DNA of 64,000 nt, taken from Bordetella parapertussis (GTDB taxonomy: Bacteria; Pseudomonadota; Gammaproteobacteria; Burkholderiales; SG8-39). The DNA is taken from contig CAMAXP010000007.1 in the NCBI GenBank assembly GCA_945862265.1, positions 52,513-116,512 of the forward strand, written 5' to 3'. Shown one piece after another: positions 39,378 through 49,123 of this stretch. The notes beneath the pieces were generated by a model. It made no database searches. It was not told the origin of the DNA and saw only the letters and a program-made list of their open reading frames with translations. Position 1 is the stretch's first letter. Every line of letters begins with the position of its first letter. A program made the position numbers and the translations under genes.

Positions 39378-40355
39378 TCAGTTCGCCTTGATGTTGGCGT
39401 CCTTCACGAGCTTGGCGTTGGACACCACTTCCTCGCGAAGCAACGCATCGAAGGCCTCCGGCGTGAAGATGCGCACGTCCTGGTTCAGGCTGACCCAGCG
39501 CGCCTTGATCTCCGGGGAATTGAGCGCCTTGACCGTCTCGGCGTGGAGCTTCGCGACGATGTCGCGCGGCGTCTTCCCCGGCACGCCCATGCCGACCCAG
39601 AACGGCTGCGCCGAGTTCGGCACGCCGGCCTCCTCGGTGGTCGGCAGGTCGGGCTGCGTGGACGCGCGCTGCTTCGAACTGACCGCCAGCGCGCGCAGGC
39701 GCCCGTCCTTGACCATGGGCATCACGTTGCCGATCGGGCAGAAGCAGTAGTCGACCCTCCCGCTCAGCACGTCGGTGAGCGCCTCGGGCGTGCCCTTGTA
39801 CGGCACCGAGATCACGTCGATGCCGGCAGAAAGCCGGAATCGCTCGGTGGTGAGGTGCGTGGCGCTGCCCGCGCCTATCACGGCCGCGTTCATCTTGCCG
39901 GGATTGGCCTTGGCCGCGGCAATCAGGTCCTTCACGGATTTGACGTCGCGGTCCGCACGCACGGCGAGCGCATTGGCGATGTCGGCCAGCATGGTTACGC
40001 CCGCGAGGTCCTTGAGCGTGTCGTAGGGCAGGCTCGGGACGGTCGACGGCGTGACGGTCCATGAGGAGGACATGACCAGGATCGTGTAGCCGTCCGGGTC
40101 GGCCTTGGCCGTCAGGTTCATCGCGATGCTGCCGCTGCCGCCGGGGCGGTTCTCGACGACGAAAGGCTGGCCGGTCTGCGCGGCGAGGCTGGCGGCCACC
40201 GCACGCCCGGTGATGTCGGTGCCGCTGCCGGGCGGCAGCGCCACGATCACGCGCACAGGCTTGGTGGGCCAGGCCTGCGCAAATGCGCTGCCTGCGGATA
40301 GGCCGAGCGCGCTCAACGTGATAAGCGCGCCCAACAGCTTGACTGTTCTGCTCAT
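39378..40355 (-). CDS. Bug-family tripartite tricarboxylate transporter substrate-binding protein
   Basis: Periplasmic receptor of 325 residues. The signal peptide ends at AFAQA (about residue 27), followed by WPTKPVRVIVALPPGSGTD, VVENRPGGSGSIAMNLTAKADPDGYT and VPYKGTPEALTDVLSGRVDY. Its start overlaps the Mo-subunit stop by 4 bp (40352-40355), so uptake and oxidation are coupled translationally. The likely ligand is the substrate of the second Mo hydroxylase or of the dioxygenase. Confidence 0.93.
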   Translation of the reverse strand: MSRTVKLLGALITLSALGLSAGSAFAQAWPTKPVRVIVALPPGSGTDITGRAVAASLAAQTGQPFVVENRPGGSGSIAMNLTAKADPDGYTILVMSSSWTVTPSTVPSLPYDTLKDLAGVTMLADIANALAVRADRDVKSVKDLIAAAKANPGKMNAAVIGAGSATHLTTERFRLSAGIDVISVPYKGTPEALTDVLSGRVDYCFCPIGNVMPMVKDGRLRALAVSSKQRASTQPDLPTTEEAGVPNSAQPFWVGMGVPGKTPRDIVAKLHAETVKALNSPEIKARWVSLNQDVRIFTPEAFDALLREEVVSNAKLVKDANIKAN

Positions 40356-42736
40356 GGTGACCTGCCTCCTTGTAGTTGTGTCCAGATCGCGAGCGGCGTC
40401 ATGGGCAGCTCGTCGATCGATGCCCCGATCGGATGGAGGGCATCGTTGATCGCGTTCGCGATCGCCGCGGGGGCGCCGAGGTAACCGGCTTCCCCTGAAC
40501 CCTTCTGCCCGAACTCGGTCAGCGGCGACGGTGTGCAGTGGTCGACGATGTCGATCGCAGGCACCTCCAGCGCGCTGGGCATAAGGTAATCCATGAAGGT
40601 CTGGCTGGCCAGTTGGCCGTTGTCGCTGAACGCGAATTTTTCGTACAGCGCCGCGCCGATGCCATGGGCGATCCCGCCGTAGGTCATGCCGTGCACGATG
40701 GCCGGGTTGATCATGGTCCCGCAGTCGTGCCCGCAGAGGTAGCGCAGGATTTTCGGCTGGGCCGTGGCCGGATCGACCTCGACCAGCACGAGGTGCGCCT
40801 CGAACGAGTAGCACGGGTACATCTGGATGCGTCCGTCCGCCGTCGGCAGGCCGCCGCCGGTGGGCACCTCCCAGACGAACTTGGCCTGCAGGCCGGGCTC
40901 CAGGCCCGCCGGCAGCTTGTGGAACTTGCGGTGCGCGATCTCGACGAGCTGGTCCCACGACAGTGTTTTTTCCGGGTCGGCCTTCGCGGTGATGTTGCCG
41001 TCGCGATACTCGAGCCCTTCCTCGGCGACGCCGAGGTTGTGAGCGGCAATCGCCATCAGCGCGGCCTTGACCTTCTTTGCGGCGCCCGCGGCTGCACCGC
41101 CAAGCATGATCGCCATGCGGCTGCCGACCGGGCTGTTCGAAGGCAGCGCGTTCAGCGAATCGGCATGCACCACGCGGATCGTGTCCGGGTCGCGCTCGAG
41201 GATCTCGCCGAGGACGGTCGACACCAGCGTCTCGTGCCCCTGCCCGGCGGTCGAGGTGTTCATCACGCCGGTAATCGCACCGGAAATATCGACGCGCACC
41301 AGGCACGAGTCCATCCACGTGGTGGTCTCGTTCTTGGGGTTGAACAGGGGCTCGAACGCCGAGTTGCCGCCCGACGGCTCAAGGCAGGTGGCAATGCCGA
41401 CGCCGGCCAGCCGCCCCGCCTTGCGCGCTTCGTCCCGTGCAGCAAGCAGCGAGGCGAAGTCGACCGCCTTCAGCGCCTTGTCGAGCACCGTGTGGTAATC
41501 GCCGCTGTCGTAAGTGGAGCCGCTCGGGATCAGGTAGGGGAACTGGTCCTTGGTGATGAAATTCTTCTTCCTCAGCTCGATGCGATCCATGCCGAGGTGT
41601 CGCGCCACGCGGTCGACCGCCGACTCGATGGCATAGTTGGTCGGCGCCTGCCCGAAACCGCGCACGGCTTCCTGCGCGGTCTTGTTGGTCAGCACCGAGA
41701 TCGGCTCGTACTCCACGCTGGTGATCCGGTACGGCCCGACGATCGCGCCGATCGGCTTGCCCAGTTGCAGCGGCGAACGGCCTGCGTAGGCCCCCACATC
41801 GTCGATGGCCCGGATCTTGAGCGAATGGATCGTGCCATCGGTGTCGAACGCAACCTGCATGTCGAAGCTGCGGTCCGGGCCGTGCATGTCGCCGCCGCGC
41901 ATGTTTTCCAGGCGGTCCTCGATGAAGCGCACCGGAAGCCTGAGCTTCATCGCGAGGTAGCCCACCAGCACGGTGTGCTTGATGCCGCGCTTCACGCCGT
42001 AGCTTCCGCCAACGTCCACGTCGAAATGCACGCGCACGTTATTGCCGGGCAGGCGCAGCGCCTTGGCGAGCTGGTCCGGGTACTTGGGCATCTGGATCGA
42101 CGCCCAGATGTCGAGCAGTTGCGTGCCCGGATCCCACTGCGCCGCGATGCCGAAGGTCTCGATCGGCACCGTCGCGCTGCGACCCCAGCGGACGCGGAAC
42201 GCCAGCTTGTGTTCGGCCTTGGCAAAATCCTCTGCAACCGGGCCCCAGGTGAACGTTCGGCGATAGAGGATGTTGCTGCCGTGCTCCGGGTGCACCAGCA
42301 CCGCGCCGGGGAGGATGGCTTTCTCCGGATCGAGCACATAGTCGGTCGGCTCGTAGTCGATCTCGATGCGCTCGGCGGCGTCCTCGGCCAGCGCGCGCGA
42401 ATCGGCGACCACGGCGACCACCCACTCGCCTGCATAGCGCACGACGCCTCGCGCAAGCGGGTAGCGCGCCACCTTGGGCGCGTCGACGCCGACATACAGC
42501 GGGTCGACATTGGCGCAGAGTTCCTCGCCGGTCAGCGCGTAGTGCACGCCGGGCATCGCCAGCGCCTTGTCCGTGCGGATCGCCTTGATGCGCGCCGAGG
42601 CATGCGGACTCGTGACCAGCGCGACGTGCTTCATGCCGGGCAGCGCGATGTCAGCCACGTAGTGCCCGCGGCCGGTGACGAAGCGCGGGTCTTCCTTGGT
42701 GCGGCGCTTGGTGCCTATGTACTTGTAGCCGCTCAC
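40352..42736 (-). CDS. Xanthine dehydrogenase-family molybdopterin-binding subunit (CoxL-like, second copy)
   Basis: Catalytic Mo subunit of 794 residues from a GTG (complement of 42734-42736) that overlaps the CoxS stop by 4 bp. The catalytic glutamate is E749 in GSGEAG. The active-site loop is [13 protein letters not shown], again not the AYRCSFR of CO dehydrogenase. It therefore hydroxylates an organic substrate, with electrons to the 2Fe-2S and FAD subunits in order M-S-L. Sequence similarity to the subunit at 6269 is limited outside the family motifs, so the two Mo enzymes probably act on different substrates. Confidence 0.9.
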   Translation of the reverse strand: MSGYKYIGTKRRTKEDPRFVTGRGHYVADIALPGMKHVALVTSPHASARIKAIRTDKALAMPGVHYALTGEELCANVDPLYVGVDAPKVARYPLARGVVRYAGEWVVAVVADSRALAEDAAERIEIDYEPTDYVLDPEKAILPGAVLVHPEHGSNILYRRTFTWGPVAEDFAKAEHKLAFRVRWGRSATVPIETFGIAAQWDPGTQLLDIWASIQMPKYPDQLAKALRLPGNNVRVHFDVDVGGSYGVKRGIKHTVLVGYLAMKLRLPVRFIEDRLENMRGGDMHGPDRSFDMQVAFDTDGTIHSLKIRAIDDVGAYAGRSPLQLGKPIGAIVGPYRITSVEYEPISVLTNKTAQEAVRGFGQAPTNYAIESAVDRVARHLGMDRIELRKKNFITKDQFPYLIPSGSTYDSGDYHTVLDKALKAVDFASLLAARDEARKAGRLAGVGIATCLEPSGGNSAFEPLFNPKNETTTWMDSCLVRVDISGAITGVMNTSTAGQGHETLVSTVLGEILERDPDTIRVVHADSLNALPSNSPVGSRMAIMLGGAAAGAAKKVKAALMAIAAHNLGVAEEGLEYRDGNITAKADPEKTLSWDQLVEIAHRKFHKLPAGLEPGLQAKFVWEVPTGGGLPTADGRIQMYPCYSFEAHLVLVEVDPATAQPKILRYLCGHDCGTMINPAIVHGMTYGGIAHGIGAALYEKFAFSDNGQLASQTFMDYLMPSALEVPAIDIVDHCTPSPLTEFGQKGSGEAGYLGAPAAIANAINDALHPIGASIDELPMTPLAIWTQLQGGRSP

Positions 42737-43224
42737 TTGGCGCCCTTCGCAATGTTTTCTGCCGCCAGCTGCACGGCATCGACGATCTGCTGGTAGCCGG
42801 TGCAGCGGCACAGGTTACCGCCGATCGCGTCGCGGATCTCGGCCTCGCTGGGGCTCGGGTTGGATTCCAGCAGCGCGTGGGACGCGACGATCATGCCGGG
42901 CGTGCAGTAGCCGCACTGCAGGCCGTGCGCTTCGCAGAATGCGTCCTGCAGGACGCTCAGGGTCCCGTCGGGGCGCGTGAGGCCTTCGATGGTGGTCACG
43001 GAACAGCCGTCGAGCTGCACTGCATACATCAGGCAGGAGCGGACCGGCGCTCCGTCGAGGATCACCGAGCACGCGCCGCAGATGCCGTGCTCGCATCCCA
43101 CGTGCGTGCCAGTGAGGCGCAGCGTGTCGCGCAGAAAATCGACCAGCGTGAGTCGCGAGGGAACCTCGGCAGTGCGCAGCGTCCCATTGACCGTCATCGA
43201 CACCGGATACAGTTTTTCGCTCAT
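42733..43224 (-). CDS. Xanthine dehydrogenase-family 2Fe-2S subunit (CoxS-like, second copy)
   Basis: Electron-transfer subunit of 163 residues. The plant-type ferredoxin cluster uses C44, C49, C52 and C64, the second cluster C104, C107, C139 and C141 (CGYC and CRC). It overlaps the FAD subunit stop by 4 bp at its 5' end and the Mo subunit GTG by 4 bp at its 3' end, the tight coupling usual for stoichiometric subunits. Together with the FAD and Mo subunits it forms the second Mo hydroxylase of the window. Confidence 0.93.
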   Translation of the reverse strand: MSEKLYPVSMTVNGTLRTAEVPSRLTLVDFLRDTLRLTGTHVGCEHGICGACSVILDGAPVRSCLMYAVQLDGCSVTTIEGLTRPDGTLSVLQDAFCEAHGLQCGYCTPGMIVASHALLESNPSPSEAEIRDAIGGNLCRCTGYQQIVDAVQLAAENIAKGAK

Positions 43225-44105
43225 TTGGCAGCCTTCTTCAGCGCGTCTTGGGTCGCGGCCTTCAGCACGCGCAGGGCCAGCATGCGCGCGAGGAACCGGC
43301 GGTACTCCGCCGTCGCGTGCAGGTCGCCGTCGGGATCGATCAGGTCGGCCACCGCCGTGGCCGCGTCCTCGATCAGCATTTCGTCCAGCACCTTGCCTTC
43401 GAGCATCGCACCGATTTCAGGCAGCGCATGCGGGAAGGGCGAAGCCCCTCCGATGCCAAGCGCCGCCTGCGTGCACTTGCCATCCGCATCGAGCGCGACC
43501 TGCGCGCAGGCCGAGACCAGCGCAAAGTCCCCATGGCGGATGCTGACCTCCTCGAACGAACAGCCGAGGCGCGCCGCCTTCCACACCGGGAAGCGGATTT
43601 CCGCAAGGCACTGCTCCGGCGCGATCGCCGTCACCATCGGTGCGAAGAAGAACTCGCGGGCCGAGACTTCGCTTTGCCCCGAAGCGTCCTGCAGCACCAG
43701 CGTGGCGTCGAGCACGCAGGCCACCAGCGGGATTTCCGCCGACGGGTCGGCATGCACGATCGAGCCGCCGACCGTGCCACGGTTGCGTGTCTGCACGTGG
43801 CCGACCCACTTGAGCGCGCGGCTCATGAGCGGCAGGCTGCGGATGGCGTCGGCATTGCGCTCGATCACGCACTGGCGGACCGTTGCGCCGACGACCAGCG
43901 CATCGTCGCGCACCTCGACGTGCTTCAACTCGTCGAGGCGGTTGATGTCGACCAGCCAGGCCGGTCGCGCGAGGCGCATGGCCATCATGGGAACGAGGCT
44001 TTGTCCGCCGGCGATGAGCTTGGCGTCGCCGCCATGCTCGGAGAGCAGTTCGCAGGCTTCGGCGAGGGTGGAGACTCTGGTGTATTCGAAGGGGGCGGCT
44101 TTCAT
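43221..44105 (-). CDS. Xanthine dehydrogenase-family FAD-binding subunit (CoxM-like, second copy)
   Basis: FAD subunit of 294 residues and first gene of the minus-strand operon. FAD motifs are [18 protein letters not shown] at about residues 31-48 and [21 protein letters not shown] near 113-133. The C-terminal CO_deh_flav_C domain is complete. The start is divergent from the CoxD gene, with about 158 bp between them for promoters. It passes electrons from the 2Fe-2S subunit to an external acceptor. Confidence 0.93.
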   Translation of the reverse strand: MKAAPFEYTRVSTLAEACELLSEHGGDAKLIAGGQSLVPMMAMRLARPAWLVDINRLDELKHVEVRDDALVVGATVRQCVIERNADAIRSLPLMSRALKWVGHVQTRNRGTVGGSIVHADPSAEIPLVACVLDATLVLQDASGQSEVSAREFFFAPMVTAIAPEQCLAEIRFPVWKAARLGCSFEEVSIRHGDFALVSACAQVALDADGKCTQAALGIGGASPFPHALPEIGAMLEGKVLDEMLIEDAATAVADLIDPDGDLHATAEYRRFLARMLALRVLKAATQDALKKAAK

Positions 44106-44263
44106 AGGTGGCCATTATCCCGGAATGCAGGCGCGCCAACGCCGATTCCACGCCCCGCGGAGCGAAACAGGCGCGCTTCCTGATTCCGGTTCACCGCGAC
44201 GGGTGGCGCTGCCTTCGCAAATACCGGAAAATGTGCCTTCCCCACCCGTACCGGCCTCCCGAA

Positions 44264-45199
44264 ATGACCGCTGCCCGCACGCCCAACACAGCCGCCGTTC
44301 CGTCCTCGATCGACGAAACCCTGAAGCTCCTCACTTCGGCCGACTACGTCGCCGACCGCAGCCTGGCGACCTCGGTGTTCCTCGCCCTCGCAATGAAGCG
44401 CCCGCTCTTCCTCGAAGGCGAGGCCGGCGTGGGCAAGACCGAGATCGCCAAGGTGATTGCGGCGTCCCTGGGCCGGGAACTCATCCGCCTGCAATGCTAC
44501 GAGGGCCTCGACATCGCGCAGGCCGCCTACGAGTGGAACTATTCGCGCCAGATGATCGAGATCCGGCTGGCCGAGGCGTCGGGCGAAAAGTCCAAGGAAA
44601 AGCTGGCCGCGGACATCTTCTCCGAGAAATTCCTGATCAAGCGGGCGCTCGCCAAAGCCCTCGAAGGCAAGCCCGGCAAGGCGCCGGTGCTGCTGATCGA
44701 CGAACTGGACCGCACCGACGAGCCTTTCGAGGCCTACCTGCTCGAGGTGCTGTCCGACTTCCAGATCACGATCCCCGAGACGGGCACGCTGAAGGCCGTC
44801 GAGCCGCCCATCGTCGTGATCACCTCGAACCGCACGCGCGAAATCCACGACGCGGTGAAGCGCCGCTGCCTGTACCACTGGGTCGACTACCCCGACGCCG
44901 CGCGCGAACTCGACATCCTGCGCCGCAAGGCGCCCAATGCTGCGGAAAACCTGTCGCGCGAGATCGTCGCCTTCGTGCAGCGCCTGCGCAGCGTGGACCT
45001 CTTCAAGCTGCCGGGTGTGGCGGAGACCATCGACTGGGCCAATGCTCTGGTGGCGCTCGACAAGATCGCGCTCGACCCGCAGACGGTCAACGACACCCTC
45101 GGGGTGCTGCTCAAGTACCAGGACGACATCGAGCGCATCGCGGGCGAGGAAGCCCAGCGCCTGACCGCCGAAGCGAAATCCGCCGCCGCCACGAACTGA
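44264..45199 (+). CDS. coxD: MoxR-family AAA+ ATPase (CoxD-like maturation factor)
   Basis: AAA+ protein of 311 residues from the ATG at 44264; the frame is open upstream but without a matching start. Walker A is GEAGVGKTE, Walker B VLLIDELDR, and sensor 1 lies in VVITSNRTREIHD with an arginine finger region RRCLYHW. CoxD is needed to build the mature active site in Mo hydroxylase systems and works with the VWA protein CoxE, whose gene follows 13 bp later. It lies next to the second Mo hydroxylase and may serve the first as well. Chaperone-like function is by family analogy. Confidence 0.88.
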   Translation: MTAARTPNTAAVPSSIDETLKLLTSADYVADRSLATSVFLALAMKRPLFLEGEAGVGKTEIAKVIAASLGRELIRLQCYEGLDIAQAAYEWNYSRQMIEIRLAEASGEKSKEKLAADIFSEKFLIKRALAKALEGKPGKAPVLLIDELDRTDEPFEAYLLEVLSDFQITIPETGTLKAVEPPIVVITSNRTREIHDAVKRRCLYHWVDYPDAARELDILRRKAPNAAENLSREIVAFVQRLRSVDLFKLPGVAETIDWANALVALDKIALDPQTVNDTLGVLLKYQDDIERIAGEEAQRLTAEAKSAAATN

Positions 45200-45212
45200 C
45201 CGCACCCGCCCG

Positions 45213-46424
45213 ATGCTGATCCTCCCGGAAGCCGCTGCGGGTCGCGGCAAGCTCGCCGAGAACGTGATGCACTTCGCGCGCATCCTGCGCGGCGCAGGGC
45301 TGCGCGTGGGGCCGGACCGGGTGATCGACTGCATGAAGGCGATCGAGTTCGCCGGCACGGATCGCCGCGACGACTTCTACTGGACCATGTCGGCCATCTT
45401 CCTGTCGCGGGAAGAACAGCGCCCGATCTTCGACCAGGCCTTCCAGATCTTCTGGCGCGACCCGAAACTGCTCGAAAAGATGATGCAGGCCCTGCTGCCC
45501 AAGACCTACGGCAAGGTCGGGCCGGACGAGCAGGAGCAAAGCCAGCGCCTCACCGACTCGCTCTTCAACCAGCCCAAGCGCGAGGAGCCCGAGGACCAGC
45601 CCGAGCAGAAGGTCGAGCTCGATGCCAAGCTCACGTTCTCTTCGCGCGAAGTCCTGCAGCGCATGGACTTCGACACGATGACGGCCGCGGAGCTGGCCGA
45701 GGCGAAGAAGATGCTCTCGCAGCTGCGCCTGCCGCTGCCCGAGATCCGCACTCGCCGCTACGCAACCGACCCGCACGGCGCGCGCGTAAGCCTGCGCGCA
45801 ACCCTTCGCGCCAGCCTGCGCGAGGGCGGCGACATCATCCCGCTCGTGCGCACCGCCCCGAAGACCCTGCACCCGCCGCTGGTGGTCCTGTGCGACATCT
45901 CGGGTTCGATGAATCCCTATGCGCGGATGTTCCTGCATTTCCTGCACGCCATCACCAACGACCGCGACCGGGTCAGCGTGTTCGTGTTCGGCACGCGCCT
46001 CACCAACGTCACGCGCCAGCTCAAGCACCGCGACGTGGACGTGGCCATGGCGCGCGTGGCGGACGCCATCAAGGACTGGTCCGGGGGCACCCGCATCGGG
46101 ACCTGCCTGCACGACTTCAACTGGCACTGGGCGCGGCGGGTCCTCGGGCAGAACGCCTGCCTGCTGCTGGTCACGGACGGCCTGGACCGCGAGGCGGGCG
46201 AAGGCCTTTCCGAGGAAATGGAGCGCCTGCACATGGCCTGCAAGCACCTGATCTGGATGAACCCCCTGCTCCGCTACGAGAAGTTCGAGGCGAAGCCGGC
46301 GGGCGTGCGTGCGATGCTTCCCTACGTCGACCGCTTCCTGCCGGTGCATAATCTGAAGAGCCTGATCGACCTGGCCCGGGTGATGAGGGAGCCGGCCGAA
46401 AGATTGGCGCGACGCAAACACTGA
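45213..46424 (+). CDS. coxE: VWA domain-containing protein (CoxE-like)
   Basis: Protein of 403 residues with a C-terminal von Willebrand A domain. The MIDAS motif D-x-S-x-S is visible in LVVLCDISGSMNPYARM, followed by ISVFVFGTRLTNVT-type core and the LLVTDGLDREAGEGL loop. The N-terminal half (about 1-190) is charged and partly coiled coil (EPEDQPEQKVELDAKL). Paired with the MoxR ATPase as in CoxDE systems, it probably assists cofactor insertion or final maturation of the Mo enzyme. The stop is 18 bp before the next gene. Confidence 0.88.
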   Translation: MLILPEAAAGRGKLAENVMHFARILRGAGLRVGPDRVIDCMKAIEFAGTDRRDDFYWTMSAIFLSREEQRPIFDQAFQIFWRDPKLLEKMMQALLPKTYGKVGPDEQEQSQRLTDSLFNQPKREEPEDQPEQKVELDAKLTFSSREVLQRMDFDTMTAAELAEAKKMLSQLRLPLPEIRTRRYATDPHGARVSLRATLRASLREGGDIIPLVRTAPKTLHPPLVVLCDISGSMNPYARMFLHFLHAITNDRDRVSVFVFGTRLTNVTRQLKHRDVDVAMARVADAIKDWSGGTRIGTCLHDFNWHWARRVLGQNACLLLVTDGLDREAGEGLSEEMERLHMACKHLIWMNPLLRYEKFEAKPAGVRAMLPYVDRFLPVHNLKSLIDLARVMREPAERLARRKH

Positions 46425-46442
46425 AAAAAGAGGAATACCCGC

Positions 46443-47063
46443 ATGGAAATGTCCGGCGAACAGCTCATCCCGGCCTCACAGGCCGCCACCTGGGCTGCGC
46501 TCAACGATCCCGAGATCCTCAAGGCCTGCGTCCCCGGCTGCGAGTCGATCGAAAAGACGGCAGAAAATGAATACGTCGTGCTGATGACCGCCCGCATCGG
46601 TCCGGTTTCGGCCAAGTTCAAGGGCAAGCTCGCCCTGTCCGACCTCGACCCGCCCAACTCGTATTCGCTCGCGTTCGAAGGGCAAGGGGGCGTCGCCGGC
46701 TTCGGCAAGGGCGGCGCAAAAGTCCAGCTCCTGCCCGAAGGCGGCAACACCAAACTGACCTACCAGGTGAAGGCCAACGTCGGCGGCAAGCTCGCGCAGA
46801 TCGGCTCGCGCCTTGTGGATGCGGCGGCGAAGAAGCTGTCGGAGGAGTTCTTCAACGCGTTCACCGCCAAGGTAGCAAGCGAGAATCCCGGCCACGGGGA
46901 CGCGCAAGGCGATGCGCACCACGAAGACGAACACCACGAAGAACACCATCCCGAGCCGGTGACCGACGACCCTGACAAGCCGAAAGTCGACAATGCAACG
47001 CTGATGTGGATCGCGGGCGGCAGCCTGGTGGTCTTCGTCGTCGCCCTGTTCGCGCTGTTCTAG
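46443..47063 (+). CDS. CoxG-family SRPBCC protein with His-rich linker and C-terminal membrane anchor
   Basis: Protein of 206 residues: residues 1-145 are a CoxG-like domain (MEMSGEQLIPASQAATWAALNDPEILKACVPGC, GFGKGGAKVQLLPEGGNTKLTYQVKANVGGKLAQIGSRLVDAAAKKL), then a His/Glu/Asp-rich linker (HGDAQGDAHHEDEHHEEHHPEP), then one transmembrane helix (MWIAGGSLVVFVVALFALF) at the very end. It probably tethers a Mo hydroxylase to the inner face of the membrane. An aaaaagagg ribosome site precedes the ATG. The His-rich linker may bind metal, which is unproved. Confidence 0.88.
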   Translation: MEMSGEQLIPASQAATWAALNDPEILKACVPGCESIEKTAENEYVVLMTARIGPVSAKFKGKLALSDLDPPNSYSLAFEGQGGVAGFGKGGAKVQLLPEGGNTKLTYQVKANVGGKLAQIGSRLVDAAAKKLSEEFFNAFTAKVASENPGHGDAQGDAHHEDEHHEEHHPEPVTDDPDKPKVDNATLMWIAGGSLVVFVVALFALF

Positions 47064-47078
47064 CGATACCTCGCCAGC

Positions 47079-47735
47079 TCAGACCTCGCCTTTTTCGGCC
47101 GCCTCGCGGATGGCCTGCACCAGCACATCCGGCGGCTGCGCGCCCGACACGCCATAGCGGTCGGCGATAATGAAGGTCGGCACGCCCGAAATCCCGAGGT
47201 CGCGCATGCTGCGCTCCTCGCGGGCGAGCCGTTGTGCTTCAGTTTTGTTCGCCCACCGCTGCTCGATCAGGTCACGCTCCAGACCGGCCGCCTCGCCGAT
47301 GGCTGCCAGCACTTCCCGATCACCGATGTCCCGCGCCTCGAGGAAATAAGCGCTGAACAGTGCTTCCACCACCTCGGCGCCTGAGCCTTCCTCCTGCGCA
47401 AGGTCGATCAACTGGTGGGCGGCAAAGGTGTTCGGGGTTCGTTCCATCCGGTCGAACGCAAAGGCAAGCCCCTCGCCCGCAGCCTCTGCGGCCACCCGCG
47501 CATCCAGCTGGCGGCTTTTTTCCAGGCTGCCGAACTTGGCCTTGCGATACTCGGCGCGCTCGCGGCCCCCGGCAGGCATGTCCGGGTTGAGCTGGAAGGG
47601 CAGCCAGCTCACCTCGACGTCGATCTCGCCGGCGAGCTCGGCAAGGGCCTTTTCCATGCGGCGCTTGCCGATGAAGCACCACGGGCAGATCACGTCGGAC
47701 ACCACATCGATGGTCACGCTGCGCAGTTCGGCCAC
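47079..47735 (-). CDS. DsbA-family oxidoreductase (FrnE-like)
   Basis: Thioredoxin-fold protein of 218 residues from a GTG start (complement of 47733-47735) supported by a gaggag ribosome site. The active-site motif is C17-P-W-C20 (SDVICPWCFIGKRRMEKAL), typical of FrnE/2-hydroxychromene-2-carboxylate isomerase-like proteins, and the cis-proline loop is SGVPTFIIADRYGVSGAQ. There is no signal peptide, so it works in the cytoplasm as a thiol oxidoreductase or glutathione-linked enzyme. The gene starts 10 bp after the stop of pmbA. Confidence 0.88.
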   Translation of the reverse strand: MAELRSVTIDVVSDVICPWCFIGKRRMEKALAELAGEIDVEVSWLPFQLNPDMPAGGRERAEYRKAKFGSLEKSRQLDARVAAEAAGEGLAFAFDRMERTPNTFAAHQLIDLAQEEGSGAEVVEALFSAYFLEARDIGDREVLAAIGEAAGLERDLIEQRWANKTEAQRLAREERSMRDLGISGVPTFIIADRYGVSGAQPPDVLVQAIREAAEKGEV

Positions 47736-47745
47736 GTCTGCCTCC

Positions 47746-49101
47746 TCAGTTCCCCGCAATGGTCATGTTGCCGACCAGGATCGAGCCGCAGGACCGCGAA
47801 CCGCGCACCAGCACGTCGCTTCCCACCGCCACGATGGACTTGAACATGTCGCCCAGGTTGCCGGCGATGGTGATCTCCTCGACCGGGTACTGGATCTCGC
47901 CGTTCTCTACCCAGTAGCCGGCCGCGCCGCGCGAATAGTCCCCGGTGATCAGGTTTGTGCCGTGACCGAGCAGTTCGGTGACCAGCAACCCCCGGTGAAG
48001 CTTTTTCAGCATCGCCCGGAAATCGAGCGTGCCGGGCTTGACGACGAGATTGTGGTTGCCGCCGGAACTGCCCGTCGACGGCATGCCGAGCTTGCGCCCG
48101 GAGTAGGTGCCCAGGAAATACCCTTCGACCACCCCTTCGCGGACGATGCTGCGTTCGCGGGTCGCCACGCCCTCCTCGTCGAACGGGGAGCTGGCCATGC
48201 CCTGCTTTTCGTACGGGCGCTCCTCGATGGAGATTTCCTTCGAGAACACGGGCTTACCCAGGCTGTCGAGCAGGAAAGTGGACTTGCGGTACAGGCTGAC
48301 GCCGCTGACCGCGGAGACGAAGTGGCCAATGAGTCCGCCCGCCTGCGGCGCCTCGAACAGCACCGGGGCCTGGCAGGTGGAGATTTTCCTTGCGCGCAGC
48401 CTTGCCAAGGCCCGCTCCCCCGCGTACCGCCCCAGCGCCTCGGGGTCGGCCATGTTTGCCGGCACACGCGTCGAGCTGTACCAGTCGTCGCGCTGCATCT
48501 GCCCCTTCTCCTCGGCGATCATCGAGCACCCGAGCGAATGCCTGGAGGTAGGGAAGCCACCCATGAAACCGAGGCTGTTGGCAAAGATGAACTGGGAATG
48601 CTGGGCCGAGAGCGAAGTGCCCTCGGTATTCCTGAGCTTGGGCGAGAGCGCGAACGCCGCCGCCTCGCAGCGCTTGGCGACTTCTATCGCGTCCTCCGGC
48701 GACACATGCCACGGATGGAACAGGTCCAGGTCCGGGAGGTCGCGGGCAAGCTGCTCACGCTCCGGCAGCCCGGCGCAGTCGTCTGCGGCCGTATGCCGGG
48801 CGATGGCGACCGCCGCCTCGACCGTCTGGCGCAGCGCGGCAGGGGAGAAATCGGAGGTGCTTGCATGGCCGCGCTTGACGTGGGGCGCGATGCCGAACTG
48901 TACCGAGACGCCGATCCCCTTGTCGCGATTGTGCTCCAAGGTGTCGATTGACCCCTTGCGTACGGTCACGGACAGGCCGAAGCCCTCGGAGACGTCGCAC
49001 TCGCACCCGGACGCCCCCATCGCCCTGGCATGGTCCAGGACGGTCTGCGCGAACTCGCGCAACTGCGAATCGCTGTAGGTAAAGCGGCTGTCGATTTTCA
49101 T
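47746..49101 (-). CDS. pmbA: PmbA/TldE metallopeptidase subunit
   Basis: Protein of 451 residues, the TldE partner of the TldD metalloprotease, which processes small peptides such as microcin precursors and CcdA. TldE lacks its own zinc motif. N-terminal and central segments such as ASGCECDVSEGFGLSVTVRKGSIDTLEHNRDKGIGVSVQFG and the C-terminal LVTELLGHGTNLITGDYSRGAAGYWVENGEIQYPVEEITIAGNL are strongly conserved. It is divergent from darP, with only 22 bp between the two starts, an order common in betaproteobacteria. Confidence 0.93.
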   Translation of the reverse strand: MKIDSRFTYSDSQLREFAQTVLDHARAMGASGCECDVSEGFGLSVTVRKGSIDTLEHNRDKGIGVSVQFGIAPHVKRGHASTSDFSPAALRQTVEAAVAIARHTAADDCAGLPEREQLARDLPDLDLFHPWHVSPEDAIEVAKRCEAAAFALSPKLRNTEGTSLSAQHSQFIFANSLGFMGGFPTSRHSLGCSMIAEEKGQMQRDDWYSSTRVPANMADPEALGRYAGERALARLRARKISTCQAPVLFEAPQAGGLIGHFVSAVSGVSLYRKSTFLLDSLGKPVFSKEISIEERPYEKQGMASSPFDEEGVATRERSIVREGVVEGYFLGTYSGRKLGMPSTGSSGGNHNLVVKPGTLDFRAMLKKLHRGLLVTELLGHGTNLITGDYSRGAAGYWVENGEIQYPVEEITIAGNLGDMFKSIVAVGSDVLVRGSRSCGSILVGNMTIAGN

Positions 49102-49123
49102 AGCGCGTTATCATAGCAGTGCA

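Noticed and set aside
40538..42796. A 752-codon plus-strand frame opposite the second Mo subunit gene
   Set aside because: Antisense shadow with no motif; the minus strand carries the E749 active-site motif.
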